A program made the position numbers and the translations under genes. The notes beneath the pieces were generated by a model. The model was not told the origin of the DNA. It searched no databases and saw only the letters and a program-made list of their open reading frames with translations. Positions 33,796-45,728 of a DNA stretch of 53,358 nt are shown one piece after another; the first letter of the stretch is position 1; every line of letters starts with the position of its first letter. Source of the stretch: Acidimicrobiia bacterium (GTDB lineage: Bacteria > Actinomycetota > Acidimicrobiia > IMCC26256 > PALSA-610); contig JADGOO010000002.1 of assembly GCA_017882905.1 (NCBI GenBank), forward strand, positions 1 to 53,358, in the 5' to 3' direction.

Positions 33796-36222
33796 TCAAT
33801 GACGGAGCAGCAGCGCAACCGGAAGCTCGGCGCACACGGCGGCCAGCGGCAGGTTCCCATCGGCATCGGCGACCAGGGTCGCACCCGTGAGCGCGTCGGT
33901 CCAGGGGCCGTCACCCACGGCGATCGCCGTGTCGGACCAGGTCGCGGCGATCGACCACCGGTACGGCGCCAGCGTCGCCGGCCATCGGGCCCCCACCGCC
34001 ACCGCTTCGGCACCGCCGAGCGCCCTGCGCAGCGCGACCACATGTGCGGCGCGGGAGCCCAGAGCGGCGACGCGTGCGACCCGACCGGCCACGAAGAGCG
34101 GCGCGTCGGCGCGTCGCGCCGCCAAGAGGCGAGCGGTCACCGCCAGCTTGATCGCGCCGTCGCGCCACTGCGCGCGCAGCTCGGCCCACTGCAGCTCGGC
34201 GTTCCCCGCCAACATCGCGGCGTGCGCCGCGTGGTCGACGGGCCGCCGGTTGTCGGGGTCGACGAGGCTGAGGTCCCAAGTCTCGGTTCCCTGGTACACG
34301 TCGGGTGCGGGCGCCAAGACCATCTTGAGGAGCAGCTGCACGAGCGAGTTGCTCGCACCCGCGAGCTCGATGCGGCTGCGCAGGTCGGCGAACAGCTTCT
34401 CGAACTCGCTCGAGTGCGCCACCGACCGGCGGGCAAGGTCGATCACGACGGCTTCGTGAGCTTCGTCGGGATCGAGCCAGCTGGTTCGCAGCTTCGCTTC
34501 CCGGAGCGCTTTGCGCAGGTACTCCTCGAGCCGGTCGGCGAACGAGGCGCTCGCGTCGGGATCGAGCGGCCATGCGCCGAGCATCGTCTGCGCCACGAAC
34601 CGCACTTCGTCGGGCGCGACCTCTTCGGGGATCGCGCCGCTCGCCCACCATGCGCACACGGCCGCGTCGAGCTCGTCGGCACATTCACTCGCCGCGGCCA
34701 GGCGGGCGCGTACGTCTTCGCCCCGCTTGCTGTCATGCGTGGAAGTCGCGACCTGGCCCGGCGGGCGCTGCGCGCCGGGCGTCGACCGCGACGCTCGGTC
34801 GATCAGCCGCTCGAACGCGTCGTGCACGTCGTCGTCGGGGTCGGCACCAACCTCACACTGTGAGATGAGCACCGGGTAGCGGTAGCACGCGGTGTCTTCC
34901 CGGCCCTTCGCCATCACCGGCCCCGAGAGCTGCTGCCAGCGCCGCGCCAGCTCGCCGTCGACGACGAGTCGCTCGACCACTGCGTCGAGGTCGGCCCGCG
35001 AGACTCCGGCGGCCGCGGCCCGTTGTACGGCGCGCTCGATACGCCTGCGATCATCGGCCGACGGCGGCTGCGGGGGCACGAGGTAGGTGCGGTAGACGTC
35101 GAGGCAGAGGGTCAGCTCGCGCAATGCCCCAAGCAGAGGCTGCGGCAGTCGCGCACACAGCGTGGCCCACTCGGCGGCGAACGATTCGTCGAGGACGAGC
35201 GCCTTGGCCTCTCGTTCCACACGCGCGTAGTCGACATCGACGCCGTCGGCTGCAGCAGCTGCGAGCAGCGCGGCCCGACCGGATGGGTGGATCTGAGCGG
35301 CGTGCAGCGCTGCACCCCACTCGTAGCCGGTCGTGCCCGCGATGGGCCAGGGCGGGAGCATCTCATCGGCGGCGAGGATCTTCTCGACGACGATCCACGC
35401 GTCGGGTGGGAGCGCGTCGGCCAGTCGGCGCAGGTAGCCGGCCGGGTCGGCGAGGCCATCGATGTGGTCGAGGCGCACGCCGTCGAGGACACCCTCATCC
35501 GCGAGCTCGATCACCAGCGCGTGCGTCGCCCGGAAGACATCGGGGTCTTCGACGCGTACGCCGACGAGCGAGTCGATGTCGAAGAAGCGCCGGTAGTTGC
35601 GGGCGTGCGCGGCCGTTCGCCATTCGCCGAGCACGTACACCTGGACGTCGAGGAGCGCACGCAGCGCGTCGATGTCGCCGTCGCGCGCGGCGGGCGACAC
35701 AGGCCCGCGCACCGGATACGCGGTGCCGTGGTGGTCGAACGCAAGACCGCCGGCTCCGTCGGACACCAGGCGCAGTGCGCCGCTGCGCAGCGCGTCGTCG
35801 CTCGGCTCGTCGAGCACGGGAAGCGTCACCCGGCCGGGTGGCGTCTGCGCGTTACCACGCCAATCGATGTCGAACCAGGCCGCGAACGGCGATGCTTCCC
35901 CTTCAGCGAGCACGGAACGCCAGCGGGCATTGCGCACATCGGCCGCCTGGTGGTTCGGTACGACATCGGCGATCACGAGCATGTCGTGGTTGTGGGCGAC
36001 GAACGCGAGCCGTTCGAGCGCGCCCATGCCGCCGAGCTCCGCGCTGACCGAATCGGGCGCCAGCACGTCGTAGCCGTGCATCGAGCCCGGCACCGCCTGC
36101 CACACGGGCGCGAGATACAGCGCGCCGATGCCGAGCCGAGCGAGGTACGGGACGACGGCGCGGGCATCTTCGAGCGTGAATCCGGCGTGCAGCTGAAGCC
36201 GGTAGGTCGATGTCGGAGTCAA
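33796..36222 (-). CDS. treY: malto-oligosyltrehalose synthase
   Basis: [112 protein letters not shown]. Confidence 0.95.
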   Translation of the reverse strand: MTPTSTYRLQLHAGFTLEDARAVVPYLARLGIGALYLAPVWQAVPGSMHGYDVLAPDSVSAELGGMGALERLAFVAHNHDMLVIADVVPNHQAADVRNARWRSVLAEGEASPFAAWFDIDWRGNAQTPPGRVTLPVLDEPSDDALRSGALRLVSDGAGGLAFDHHGTAYPVRGPVSPAARDGDIDALRALLDVQVYVLGEWRTAAHARNYRRFFDIDSLVGVRVEDPDVFRATHALVIELADEGVLDGVRLDHIDGLADPAGYLRRLADALPPDAWIVVEKILAADEMLPPWPIAGTTGYEWGAALHAAQIHPSGRAALLAAAAADGVDVDYARVEREAKALVLDESFAAEWATLCARLPQPLLGALRELTLCLDVYRTYLVPPQPPSADDRRRIERAVQRAAAAGVSRADLDAVVERLVVDGELARRWQQLSGPVMAKGREDTACYRYPVLISQCEVGADPDDDVHDAFERLIDRASRSTPGAQRPPGQVATSTHDSKRGEDVRARLAAASECADELDAAVCAWWASGAIPEEVAPDEVRFVAQTMLGAWPLDPDASASFADRLEEYLRKALREAKLRTSWLDPDEAHEAVVIDLARRSVAHSSEFEKLFADLRSRIELAGASNSLVQLLLKMVLAPAPDVYQGTETWDLSLVDPDNRRPVDHAAHAAMLAGNAELQWAELRAQWRDGAIKLAVTARLLAARRADAPLFVAGRVARVAALGSRAAHVVALRRALGGAEAVAVGARWPATLAPYRWSIAATWSDTAIAVGDGPWTDALTGATLVADADGNLPLAAVCAELPVALLLRH

Positions 36223-38114
36223 ACGGATGCGTCGGGTTCGGGCTCGGGGGCGAGGACCAGCGCGCCGAGGGGCGGGAGCGTGAGCGTCACCGACCAGGCG
36301 TACGGCCCGAGCGGCACGGGAACGGCGTCGACACCACCGAGGTTGCCGATTCCACTCCCTCCGTACACGTCGGCGTCGCTGTTGAGCAGCTCACGCCATC
36401 GCCCACCCGATGGCACGCCGAGGCGGTAGCCCTCGCGAACGGTCGGGGTCCAGTTGGTCACTGCGAGCACCGGTCGAGCGCGAGGCGCGGTGCGGGTCCA
36501 CGCGAACACGCTCTGTCTGGTGTCGTTGTCGACGACCCATTGGAAACCGGCCGGATCATGGTCGAGGGCGTGCAGCGCCGGTTCGGAACGCACGAGTGCG
36601 TTGAGGTCGCGGACCAGCCGGTATGTACCGCGGCCGGAACCGTCGTCGAGCCGCCACCATTCGAGCTCGCCGTCGTGATCCCATTCGCGTCGCTGCGCGA
36701 TCTCGCCGCCCATGAACAAGAGCTTCTTGCCCGGGTTCATCCACTCGTTCGCAAAGAGCAGGCGCAGCGTCGCAAGCTGCTGCCATTCGTCGCCGGGTGC
36801 CTTCGCCACCAGCGACCGCTTGCCGTGCACGACCTCATCGTGCGAGAGCGCGAGCACGTATCGCTCACTCCACGCGTAGAGCGACCGGAACGTCAGATCG
36901 TCGTGGTGCCAGGCGCGGTGCACCGGCTCGCGCGTCACATAGCGCAGCGTGTCGTGCATCCAACCCATGTCCCACTTGAACGAGAACCCGAGACCGCCGC
37001 CGGCCGTCGGCGCGGTGACTCCCGGCCAGGCAGTCGACTCCTCCGCGTAGGTCCGAACACCTGGGAACGAACCCGAGATCTCGTCGTTGAGCTCTTGGAG
37101 CAACGTGATCGCGTCGAGGTTCTCGCGACCGCCGTGCTCGTTGGGCAACCACTCTCCCGCCTTGCGGGAGTAGTCGCGGTAGAGCATCGATGCCACGGCA
37201 TCGACCCGGATTCCGTCGGCGTGGTATCGCTCGAGCCAGCAGCACGCGCTGCTGACGAGGAAGCTGCGCACCTCGCGTCGCCCGTAGTTGAAGATGCACG
37301 AGCGCCAGTCGGGATGGAAGCCGAGACGCGGATCCGCGTGCTCGTACAGGTGCGTACCGTCGAAGTGCGCAAGGCCGTGCGGGTCATCGGGGAAGTGTGA
37401 CGGCACCCAGTCGAGGATCACTCCGATGCCGGCGGCGTGCAGCTCGTCGACGAACCACATGAAGTCGGTGGGAGTGCCGAAGCGTGATGTGGGCGCGAAG
37501 TAGCCCGTGGTCTGATAGCCCCACGACCCCGTGAACGGATGTTCCATCACGGGCAGCAGCTCTACGTGTGTGAAACCGAGATCGTTCACGTAGTCGGCGA
37601 GCAGGGGTGCCATCTCGCGGTAGGTGAGCAAGCGGCCATCGGGGCTTCGCCGCCATGATCCGAGATGCACCTCGTAGATCGACATCGGCGCGTCGTCGCC
37701 CTGGCGCGCGGCGCGGTCGGCCATCCACCCGTCGTCGCGCCATGTGTACGCGAGATCGGCGACGATGGAAGCCGTGGCCGGCGGCAGCTCGCATTGCGAG
37801 GCAAGCGGATCGGCCTTGTCGGCAACGAAGCCGTTGCGACCTTCCACCCGGTACTTGTAACGGTCGCCGGGCCCCCATCCGGGCAGGCGGCCGGCCCAGA
37901 CACCGGTTCCACCCTGTTCGGCCAAGGCGTCGGCGCGCGGCCGCCATCCGTTGCGGTCACCGACGACGCTCACCGCCTGCGCGTCGGGCGCCCACACCGC
38001 GAAGTGCACCCCGTCACCGTCGCAGTGCGCGCCGAGCGCGTCGTAGAGGCGGAAGTGGCGACCCTCGTTGAGCAGATAGCGGTCGATCGATCCCAGCACG
38101 CGATCTCCTGTCAC
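36219..38114 (-). CDS. glgB: 1,4-alpha-glucan branching enzyme
   Basis: [101 protein letters not shown]. Confidence 0.95.
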   Translation of the reverse strand: MTGDRVLGSIDRYLLNEGRHFRLYDALGAHCDGDGVHFAVWAPDAQAVSVVGDRNGWRPRADALAEQGGTGVWAGRLPGWGPGDRYKYRVEGRNGFVADKADPLASQCELPPATASIVADLAYTWRDDGWMADRAARQGDDAPMSIYEVHLGSWRRSPDGRLLTYREMAPLLADYVNDLGFTHVELLPVMEHPFTGSWGYQTTGYFAPTSRFGTPTDFMWFVDELHAAGIGVILDWVPSHFPDDPHGLAHFDGTHLYEHADPRLGFHPDWRSCIFNYGRREVRSFLVSSACCWLERYHADGIRVDAVASMLYRDYSRKAGEWLPNEHGGRENLDAITLLQELNDEISGSFPGVRTYAEESTAWPGVTAPTAGGGLGFSFKWDMGWMHDTLRYVTREPVHRAWHHDDLTFRSLYAWSERYVLALSHDEVVHGKRSLVAKAPGDEWQQLATLRLLFANEWMNPGKKLLFMGGEIAQRREWDHDGELEWWRLDDGSGRGTYRLVRDLNALVRSEPALHALDHDPAGFQWVVDNDTRQSVFAWTRTAPRARPVLAVTNWTPTVREGYRLGVPSGGRWRELLNSDADVYGGSGIGNLGGVDAVPVPLGPYAWSVTLTLPPLGALVLAPEPEPDASV

Positions 38115-40105
38115 ACCTCGACCAATCCGCGGCGTCGGGCGGCATCGAGACGGGCCAACAGAGCTCGGATGCTCTCGTCGGATTCAACCTCGTCGAACGA
38201 ACGCGCGGCCCGGTGCGCGAAGTTCTCCGCCCGCCGGTCTTCGGGCGCGCTCGGATCGTTCTGCTGTTCCGGTTCGAGCCAGAGATCTTCGAGCGCCACG
38301 AGCACCATCTCCGCCCGGCTCGTCCCGAGGAAGGCCAACAGGGCCCCGAGAACCTCGCTCGGCTCGAGTGAATCACCGCCGTCTTCGTCGAGCACGCGTG
38401 CGTCGCGTAGCGAGTTGAGGACCTTCGTCTGATCGATCGGTTCGAGCTCGGCCCACCAGCGAGCGAACGTGCGGGTGTCGTGCGTGTCGATCGCGGCGAG
38501 CGTGCGGCGGCCCGGAGGTGCAAGACCGTCGTCGCGCAGCTCGAACTGCGCCACGTACATGCCGAGCATGCGGTGGGCTTGCAGCGCTCGGCTCGTCTCG
38601 TGCGGGACTGTCCCGAGGTTCTCTCCGACGATCAAGGCGCCGGCGCGTTCGGCTTCGAGGCAGAGCAGCGCGTAGAGCTCTTCCGATGGATACTGCACGT
38701 ACGCGCCGTCGGCGGCGCCGGCGTCGCCCGGAAGCCACCACAAGCGCTGGAGACCCATCACGTGGTCCACTCGCAAGATGCCGCACGCGCTGAGATGCGT
38801 CCGCAGCGCGGCGATGAGCTCGGCGTGCCCGGTGCGCCGCGCCGCGGCCGGGTTGACGGGAGGCGTGCCCCAATCCTGGCCGGCGCGATTGAACTCGTCC
38901 GGCGGAGCTCCGACCCGGGCGTTGAGCACGAACAGGTCGGGATGCGCATGCACGTCGAACCCGTCGCGGTGCGTTCCGAGAGGCAGATCGAGATACAGCA
39001 CCTGACGGCGCCGTGTCAGCTCCGCATGCAACGCGTCGAGCTGGTCCACGGCCAGCCATTGCACGTAGGCGTGGTAGCGGGCGGTCGGATCCTCCGCGCC
39101 CACCTCGGCGATGCGCGCCGCGCTTCCGTGTTGCTCCACGGCGGAGCGGAAGCGCGCGTAGTGCACGGCATCGGGGTGCGCGGCGCACCAGTGCGCGAAC
39201 GCATCGGCGCGCGAAGGATGGGTGTGCAGCGTGTCGTAGGCGCGCTGCAGCTCATGGCGCCGTCTGGCCGCGACGCCGACGATATCGACGATGCTCGCCG
39301 AGCGGTCGCCGTCGACTCGGGGCACGCCGGCGAGCTCCGGCACGGCGGCCACGTCGAGGTAGGTCTCGTTCCAGTACCGACGACTCACCGGGGAGTACGG
39401 GCTCAGCGTCGTCGGCTCCCGGCCCGCCCCGACGAACGCGGCCAGCAGCGGCAGCGTGGCGATCACGTCGGCCGAGCAGTGTTCCGCCCAGACCGCGAGT
39501 CGCTCGAGCGCGCCGAGATCACCGATCTCACGTGCCTCGTCGTGCAAGGCATAGAGCGGCGCGAACACACCCCACCGGCGCTGCACACCAGGTGAGCGAT
39601 CCCTGAGGTGCGACGGCGCCGCGATCACGGTGGCGACCGAATCGTCGTGCCCGACACGACTCACCGCGGCGGCGTGCACACCGGGTGGGATCCGGACAGG
39701 CGGCTCGACGAGCATCGATACGTGCGCCATGCCATCGCGGCGGGGCGCGCCGACACGACAGTCGCGGCGACCGAACTCGTGCGCTTCGCCATCCTCGAGC
39801 TCGATCCGAAGCCTGAACTCGTTGTTCGCTTCTCCACTCGGCACCCGTACCGTGAGTCGCAGCGGAGCGCCGTCCCAGAGGACAACGACCGGCTCGAGCA
39901 TCTGGCGAAGCTGATCGTCGCGGCTGAGCCTCAGGGCTTCTGGCGCGTCGTCGACCCGGGCGATCTCTACACCCATTGCTGCGAGGACGGCGAGCAACAC
40001 GTCGTCGCTGACGACGCGACGCGAGCCGTCCCAGGCCCGCCAGGCACGTTGGACTCCGTGATGCTTGGCGAGCGCGCGCAACGCGGCCGGCGCGTCGGCC
40101 ATCAC
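38111..40105 (-). CDS. malQ: 4-alpha-glucanotransferase
   Basis: [74 protein letters not shown]. Confidence 0.93.
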   Translation of the reverse strand: MMADAPAALRALAKHHGVQRAWRAWDGSRRVVSDDVLLAVLAAMGVEIARVDDAPEALRLSRDDQLRQMLEPVVVLWDGAPLRLTVRVPSGEANNEFRLRIELEDGEAHEFGRRDCRVGAPRRDGMAHVSMLVEPPVRIPPGVHAAAVSRVGHDDSVATVIAAPSHLRDRSPGVQRRWGVFAPLYALHDEAREIGDLGALERLAVWAEHCSADVIATLPLLAAFVGAGREPTTLSPYSPVSRRYWNETYLDVAAVPELAGVPRVDGDRSASIVDIVGVAARRRHELQRAYDTLHTHPSRADAFAHWCAAHPDAVHYARFRSAVEQHGSAARIAEVGAEDPTARYHAYVQWLAVDQLDALHAELTRRRQVLYLDLPLGTHRDGFDVHAHPDLFVLNARVGAPPDEFNRAGQDWGTPPVNPAAARRTGHAELIAALRTHLSACGILRVDHVMGLQRLWWLPGDAGAADGAYVQYPSEELYALLCLEAERAGALIVGENLGTVPHETSRALQAHRMLGMYVAQFELRDDGLAPPGRRTLAAIDTHDTRTFARWWAELEPIDQTKVLNSLRDARVLDEDGGDSLEPSEVLGALLAFLGTSRAEMVLVALEDLWLEPEQQNDPSAPEDRRAENFAHRAARSFDEVESDESIRALLARLDAARRRGLVEV

Positions 40106-43100
40106 TGCGCCTCGATCAGCTCAGGGAGCGTGGGGTCGCCTTCCGTGACGCCGGCCAGCCGAAGGGCGGCGCGCAACGGCACGCCGACGAGCGCGGGACG
40201 GTGCGCGAGCTCGTAGCCGATCTCGTAGAGCGCTTTCTCGAGCAGCAACGCGTCGAGCTCGCGATTGCGGTCTTCGGTACCGGGGGGAAGCAGGTCGAGG
40301 GGGCTCACCACCTCCAGATACCCATTCACGAACGCCTCGCTCATCGCGGTCGTCCAACCACGGAGATGCGCGCCGAGCTGCTCCTCGGCGCGCCGCTCGT
40401 CGTTGATACGACCGTGGGCAACCACTTCGCTCATCGCCGCGCGTGCCACATAATCGAACGACCGGATCATCCCCGCGACATCGCGGAGCGCGGGCCGGCG
40501 CAGCCCACGTTCGCTGATCGTGCGCATGGGCTCACCCTCGAAATCGATCACGACGAAGTCGCAACCGGTCCATAGAACTTGACCGAGATGGAGGTCGCCG
40601 TGCACGCGGATGCGGCGTCCTCCTTGCACCGAACCGATCGCGGCGAGACGTTCGTGCACCGCGTCGGTGTGCTCGGCGAGCGTGCGCGCCCACGACGCGG
40701 CGGGTTCTTCGAGCCGGTCGCGCGCGATTCTCAGGCTGCGCAACGTTCGCTGGCCCGTCGTGCGCAGCGACTGCGCCAGGCTGCGCCGCACCAGCACGCC
40801 CATGGGTTCGGGCGTGAAGCGCGGATCGTCGACCTGCGCGAGCAACGCGTGCAGCTGACCGATGCGCCCTCCGAGCAGCTGCGCTTCTCCGAGCCCTTGG
40901 GGTGCTTCATCGGGAACATGCGCGAGCACGTTCTCGGCTTCACGGCCGGCCGCTTCGAGGAACCACTCGTAGCCGGTGGTCTCGTGCGGAACGAACGCGT
41001 GCGCAACGGCCAACGTGGTGGCCGGCCCCGGGCGTCGAGGTCGGTAGTCGAGCGCCCCGAGCACTGCCGGTACCGGTGCACCGGATCCATCGAGCGACCG
41101 GGAGATCTCGAACTCCGGACTCTCCCCCGGCTCGAGCCGGCGCACGAGCTTCATCACCGCGGTGTTCCCGAACAACAACGACGTGTTCGACTGCTCCTTC
41201 GAGACGGGCACGGGGTCGGGCAGCCCGTCGAGGTCGACGACGTTGCGCCGCAACGGCACGCCGCACAGTGAGGCGTCACGGCCCTCGATGCGGCGGCGGC
41301 GGGAGATCAGCGTCATCAGCACCCGGCCGAAACCAGGGTCGCTCGTGGCGTCGACGAGGCTCCATTCACCGTCGGCCGCGACGACGTCGGCGAGCACTCC
41401 GACTTCGTCGTCGTGCGGCCTCGCGAGCAGTACCGGCAGCGCGTAGCTCTCGGGCTCGCTGTCGGCGTACTCGACCCGCACGATCAGGACCCACGCCTCT
41501 CGTCCCGAGCCGAGCGGCACGTCGAAGTGGTCACTGACCCTGGTCGCGGTGATGAAGCGGTCCTTGCCTCCGAACCAGCGGCTGGCGCGCAGGATGTCGG
41601 GCAGCACCAGCTCGATGCTGCGCACGTCGTCGGCGAGCCGCGTGCCGCGCCACGACGTTCGGATGCACGGGCGGCGCGGCGCGCTGTCGAGCCCGCCCGG
41701 ACGCACCGATTCGAGTGCCAGCCAGTAGAACGCGTGCGGGCCGAGTGTGAGCGTGTAGGGCCGGTCGGTGATCGTCGGGAACTCGGTGTTCCCGAACAGC
41801 TCACGGGGCGCCACGCCGCGCCACCGGCTGAGATCGAGCTCAACCGACTGCGCAAATCGCGACAGGTTCGCCACTACGAGCACCGACGCGTCATCGGCGT
41901 GGTCCCGATCGCGTTCCTTCTGCTCGTCGGATGTCTCGAAGCCGGCCGACAGCGCCGACACGACGGGGACGCCGGCGGTGTCGAGCACCGCCCGAGCATC
42001 GGCTTCGGCATCGAGCGGGCGGCGCACGAACGCGAAGACCCGATGGTTTTCGGGCGTGAGCAGCTCTACGGCGCCCCGACCGAACACCGCGTGGCGACGC
42101 CGCAACGCGAGCAACCGCCGCACCCACCACAGCAGCGAGTCGGGGTTGTCCACCTGCGCGGCCACGTTCACGGTCTCGTGGTGGTACTCGGGATCGATGA
42201 CGAGCGGGAGGTACAGACGCTGCGGGTTCGCTTGCGAGAATCCGGCGTTTCGGTCGGCACTCCATTGCATCGGAGTGCGCACGCCGTCGCGGTCACCGAG
42301 GTAGACGTTGTCGCCCATCCCGATCTCATCGCCGTAGTACAAGACCGGCGTGCCCGGCAGCGAGCACAAGAGTCCGTGCATGAGCTCGATCTTCTGGCGA
42401 TGGTGCTGCAGCAGCGGAGCCAGTCGGCGGCGGATGCCGAGGTTCACGCGCATCGCGGGATCTTTGGCGTACACGCGCCACATGTAGTCGCGTTCCTCCT
42501 CGGTCACCATCTCGAGGGTGAGCTCGTCGTGGTTGCGAAGGAAGATCGCCCATTGCGCGCCGGGAGGAGCCGCCGGTGTCTGGCGCAGGATGTCGACGAT
42601 CGGGAAACGGTCTTCCATACGCAGACCCATGAACAACCGCGGCATGAGCGGGAAGTGGAACGCCATGTGGCATTCGTCGCCCGCGCCGAAGTACTCGACC
42701 GCGTCTTCTGGCCATTGGTTCGCCTCCGCGAGCAGGAGGCGATCGCCGAACCGCTGATCCACGTGCGCGCGCAGCGAACGCAAGAACGCGTGCGTCTCGG
42801 GCAGGTTCTCGCAGTTCGTGCCCTCGCGTTCGAACAGGTACGGAACGGCGTCGAGGCGCAACCCGTCGACACCGAGCTCGAACCAATGGTCAACCGTGCG
42901 CAACATCTCTCGACGCACGTCGGCGTTGTCGAAGTTCAGGTCGGGCTGGTGCGAGTAGAACCGGTGCCAGTAGTACTGCCCGGCGACGGGGTCCCACGTC
43001 CAGTTCGAGTGCTCGAAGTCCTGGAAGATGATGCGCGCTTCGCGGTAGCGCGTGGGGTCGTCGCTCCACACGTACCAGTCCCTGAAGCGCGATCCGATCG

Positions 43101-43497
43101 CGGCCCGACGGGCGCGTTGGAACCAAGGGTGCTGGTCCGACGTGTGGTTCATCACCAGCTCGGTGATGACCCGCAATCCGCGTCGGTGAGCCGCGTCGAG
43201 AAAGCGCCGGAAGTCGCGCATCGTGCCGTAGATCGGGTTGATGCCCCGATAGTCGGCGATGTCGTAGCCCTCGTCGCGCAGGGGCGACGGATAGAACGGC
43301 AACAGCCAGAGTGCCGTGACGCCCAGGTCTTGCAGGTAGTCGAGCTTGCTCGTCAGCCCGTTGAGGTCGCCGATGCCATCGCCGTCGCTGTCGCAGAACG
43401 ACCGCACGTGCAGCTCGTAGACGATCGCGTCCTTGTACCAGTCGTCACCCGAGGATCGCACGACGACATCGCCGCGCTCGGCCGCCTCGAGCTGCAT
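40102..43497 (-). CDS. treS: trehalose synthase-maltokinase fusion (TreS-Mak/Pep2)
   Basis: TreS: WYKDAIVYELHVRSFCDSDGDGIGDLNGLTSKLDYLQDLGVTALWLLPFYPSPLRDEGYDIADY; C-term maltokinase: VHGDLHLGQVLWTGCDFVVIDFEGEP; stop/start TGATG overlap with glgE. Confidence 0.95.
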   Translation of the reverse strand: MQLEAAERGDVVVRSSGDDWYKDAIVYELHVRSFCDSDGDGIGDLNGLTSKLDYLQDLGVTALWLLPFYPSPLRDEGYDIADYRGINPIYGTMRDFRRFLDAAHRRGLRVITELVMNHTSDQHPWFQRARRAAIGSRFRDWYVWSDDPTRYREARIIFQDFEHSNWTWDPVAGQYYWHRFYSHQPDLNFDNADVRREMLRTVDHWFELGVDGLRLDAVPYLFEREGTNCENLPETHAFLRSLRAHVDQRFGDRLLLAEANQWPEDAVEYFGAGDECHMAFHFPLMPRLFMGLRMEDRFPIVDILRQTPAAPPGAQWAIFLRNHDELTLEMVTEEERDYMWRVYAKDPAMRVNLGIRRRLAPLLQHHRQKIELMHGLLCSLPGTPVLYYGDEIGMGDNVYLGDRDGVRTPMQWSADRNAGFSQANPQRLYLPLVIDPEYHHETVNVAAQVDNPDSLLWWVRRLLALRRRHAVFGRGAVELLTPENHRVFAFVRRPLDAEADARAVLDTAGVPVVSALSAGFETSDEQKERDRDHADDASVLVVANLSRFAQSVELDLSRWRGVAPRELFGNTEFPTITDRPYTLTLGPHAFYWLALESVRPGGLDSAPRRPCIRTSWRGTRLADDVRSIELVLPDILRASRWFGGKDRFITATRVSDHFDVPLGSGREAWVLIVRVEYADSEPESYALPVLLARPHDDEVGVLADVVAADGEWSLVDATSDPGFGRVLMTLISRRRRIEGRDASLCGVPLRRNVVDLDGLPDPVPVSKEQSNTSLLFGNTAVMKLVRRLEPGESPEFEISRSLDGSGAPVPAVLGALDYRPRRPGPATTLAVAHAFVPHETTGYEWFLEAAGREAENVLAHVPDEAPQGLGEAQLLGGRIGQLHALLAQVDDPRFTPEPMGVLVRRSLAQSLRTTGQRTLRSLRIARDRLEEPAASWARTLAEHTDAVHERLAAIGSVQGGRRIRVHGDLHLGQVLWTGCDFVVIDFEGEPMRTISERGLRRPALRDVAGMIRSFDYVARAAMSEVVAHGRINDERRAEEQLGAHLRGWTTAMSEAFVNGYLEVVSPLDLLPPGTEDRNRELDALLLEKALYEIGYELAHRPALVGVPLRAALRLAGVTEGDPTLPELIEAQ

Positions 43498-45443
43498 CAG
43501 GTTGCCTCCCGCAAGATCTCGAACAGGTGGCCCGGCACCGTGCCAGGGTCGAGCTGCACAAAGCCTCGCGCGCCCTGCCACGAATAGCGCGCGTCGGTCA
43601 GCAAGTCGTGCACGACGAACGCCTCATCGGGTTCCATACCCAATGCCGCCAGATCGAGACCACACCAGCCCGACTGCACCTGCCACGAGTCGAGGCTCAC
43701 GAAGCCGAGCACCCGATCGTCACCGCACTGCTTCGTCCAGCAGACGATCTGGTCGTTGTCGATGTGATGGAAGCGCAGCGAGTCGTTGCGGTGCAGCGCC
43801 GGGTGGGCGCGCCGGGCCCGGTTCAGGTGCCCGATGAACGGGGCGAGCGATCCGGGCGCGTCGAAGTCCCAGTGGCGCACCTGGTACTTCTCCGAGTCGA
43901 GGTACTCCTCGGATCCTGGCGCGATCGAGTCGCGTACCATCAGCTCGAACGATGGGCCGAACATGCCGTAGCTCGCGCTCATGCCGGCGGCGAGCAGCAG
44001 GCGGGCCAGGAACGTGGCCCGGCTGCCCCGTTGGAGGTGGCCGGGCAGGATGTCGGGCGTGTTCGTCCAGACGTTGCCCCGGAAGTAGGCGCTCCCTGGT
44101 CCGTGGGCGAGCTCGTTGAAGTAGTCGATGATCTCCGACTTGGTCTCACGCCACGTGAAGTACGTGTACGACTGGGTGAACCCGACCTTCGCCAGCCTGT
44201 GCATCACCTTCGGTCGCGTGAAAGCTTCCGACAAGAAGATGACGTCGGAGTCGCGCTCGTGCACCTGCGCGATCAGCCACTCCCAGAACGGGAACGGCTT
44301 CGTGTGCGGGTTGTCGACCCGGAACACGCGCACCCCGGCGTCGATCCAGTGGCGCACGACCTCGAGCAGCGCAGCCCAGAGCGCGTCACGGTCGGGACCC
44401 TCGAGATCGAACGGATAGATGTCCTGATACAGCTTCGGAGGGTTGGAAGCGTGACGGATCGTGCCGTCGGCTCGATGCGCGAACCACTCGGGATGCTCGG
44501 CGACCCAGGGGTGGTCGGGCGCGGCCTGCCACGCGAGGTCGAGGGCGATCTCGACGCCGTGGTGTCGCGCCGCGGTCACGAGATGGGCGAGATCGTCGAG
44601 GGTTCCGAGATCGGGATCCACCGCGAGGTGGCCGCCTTCCGCGGCGCCGATCGCCCACGGGCTCCCCGGGTCTGACGCGCTCGCCTCGAGCGAGTTGTTC
44701 GGACCCTTTCGGTGCGACCGGCCGATCGGGTGGATCGGCGGCAGGTAGAGCACGTCGGCGCCGAGTGCCGTCACGTACGGCAGCCGGGCCACGACATCGG
44801 CCAGCGTGCCCGGGCGATCCGGATCGGGAGACGCCGACCGTGGGAACATCTCGTACCAGACACCACACACCGCAAGGGGCGGGTCGACGCGCAACGGATA
44901 GTCGGGCGACGTCGTGGCATCCGGTGTCGGAGATCGACGGGCCAGGGCAACGGCGCGCTCCACCTCAGGGTTCGGCAGCGGACCGCCGAGGGCCTGCAGC
45001 GCAGCGTCGATCACGGCGATGTCGCGCTTGCGCAGTGCGCCTCGGAGTCGCTGCAACAGCGCGGCGCCTTCGCGGCGATCGAGGGTCGTGTCGGCGCCGC
45101 TGCGCTCGAACGCGAGCGTGTCCCGGTACCAGGTCGAGATCCGATCCGCCCACGCGATCACTCGAAAGCTGTGCGCACCGGTCAGCGTCGGCGTGACGAC
45201 CGCGCGAGAGCGGTCGTTCCCGAGGGACTCCATCTCGGTCGTGGTCGGCGACTTCGCTCCGGGTGCGGTGACTTGCACGATCGCGCTGACCAGGTCATGC
45301 CCGTCGCACACGAGATCGGCCTCGATCGCGAGTGCGTCGCCGGCGATGCACTTGGCCGGAAAGCGCCCGCCGTCGACGGTCGGCACGACCGACTCGATCG
45401 CCACGCGCGTCAGCGGCGGCGGGCATCCTCTGGTGTCGCTCAC
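43497..45443 (-). CDS. glgE: alpha-1,4-glucan:maltose-1-phosphate maltosyltransferase
   Basis: CGVWYEMFPRSASPDPDRPGTLADVVARLPYVTALGADVLYLPPIHPIGRSHRKGPNNSL; FRVDNPHTKPFPFWEWLI; EAFTRPKVMHRLAKVGFTQSYTYFTWR. Confidence 0.95.
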   Translation of the reverse strand: MSDTRGCPPPLTRVAIESVVPTVDGGRFPAKCIAGDALAIEADLVCDGHDLVSAIVQVTAPGAKSPTTTEMESLGNDRSRAVVTPTLTGAHSFRVIAWADRISTWYRDTLAFERSGADTTLDRREGAALLQRLRGALRKRDIAVIDAALQALGGPLPNPEVERAVALARRSPTPDATTSPDYPLRVDPPLAVCGVWYEMFPRSASPDPDRPGTLADVVARLPYVTALGADVLYLPPIHPIGRSHRKGPNNSLEASASDPGSPWAIGAAEGGHLAVDPDLGTLDDLAHLVTAARHHGVEIALDLAWQAAPDHPWVAEHPEWFAHRADGTIRHASNPPKLYQDIYPFDLEGPDRDALWAALLEVVRHWIDAGVRVFRVDNPHTKPFPFWEWLIAQVHERDSDVIFLSEAFTRPKVMHRLAKVGFTQSYTYFTWRETKSEIIDYFNELAHGPGSAYFRGNVWTNTPDILPGHLQRGSRATFLARLLLAAGMSASYGMFGPSFELMVRDSIAPGSEEYLDSEKYQVRHWDFDAPGSLAPFIGHLNRARRAHPALHRNDSLRFHHIDNDQIVCWTKQCGDDRVLGFVSLDSWQVQSGWCGLDLAALGMEPDEAFVVHDLLTDARYSWQGARGFVQLDPGTVPGHLFEILREAT

Positions 45444-45567
45444 AACGCAATGTTGTACCCAAGATCTGGGCCCGCTCCCGGACCGGGACGACCAACCGTC
45501 TCGCGATGTTCACGATTTTCCGCGAGATCTGTTTGAGCCGCCGGGGCAGCGGGAAGATTGATTCTGC

Positions 45568-45598
45568 AGGTCCGGTGCCCGCCCGCCCAACCGGACCT
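45568..45598. repeat. 9-bp perfect inverted repeat in the glgE leader/intergenic region
   Basis: AGGTCCGGT-N13-ACCGGACCT. Confidence 0.7.
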
Positions 45599-45728
45599 CA
45601 ACGTGCCGTCGGGGGCCCGCCGTGCGCCCGCCCAGATTCTGCGGGTCCCCGGCGAGCACATCCGACCTCTGCGGGCAGGTCGTACCTCCGCTGCACAATC
45701 GGGGCGGCCGATGCAATGCAGCGGCTGC

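Noticed and set aside
36219-38114. Reading this GH13 gene as TreZ to complete a TreY-TreZ pair
   Set aside because: Motifs ([58 protein letters not shown]) are those of GlgB branching enzyme.
45455-45460. SigF-type promoter for glgE
   Set aside because: GGGTAC is present on the minus strand, but no GTTT-like -35 occurs 15-17 nt upstream (sequence there is CGGGAGCGGG).
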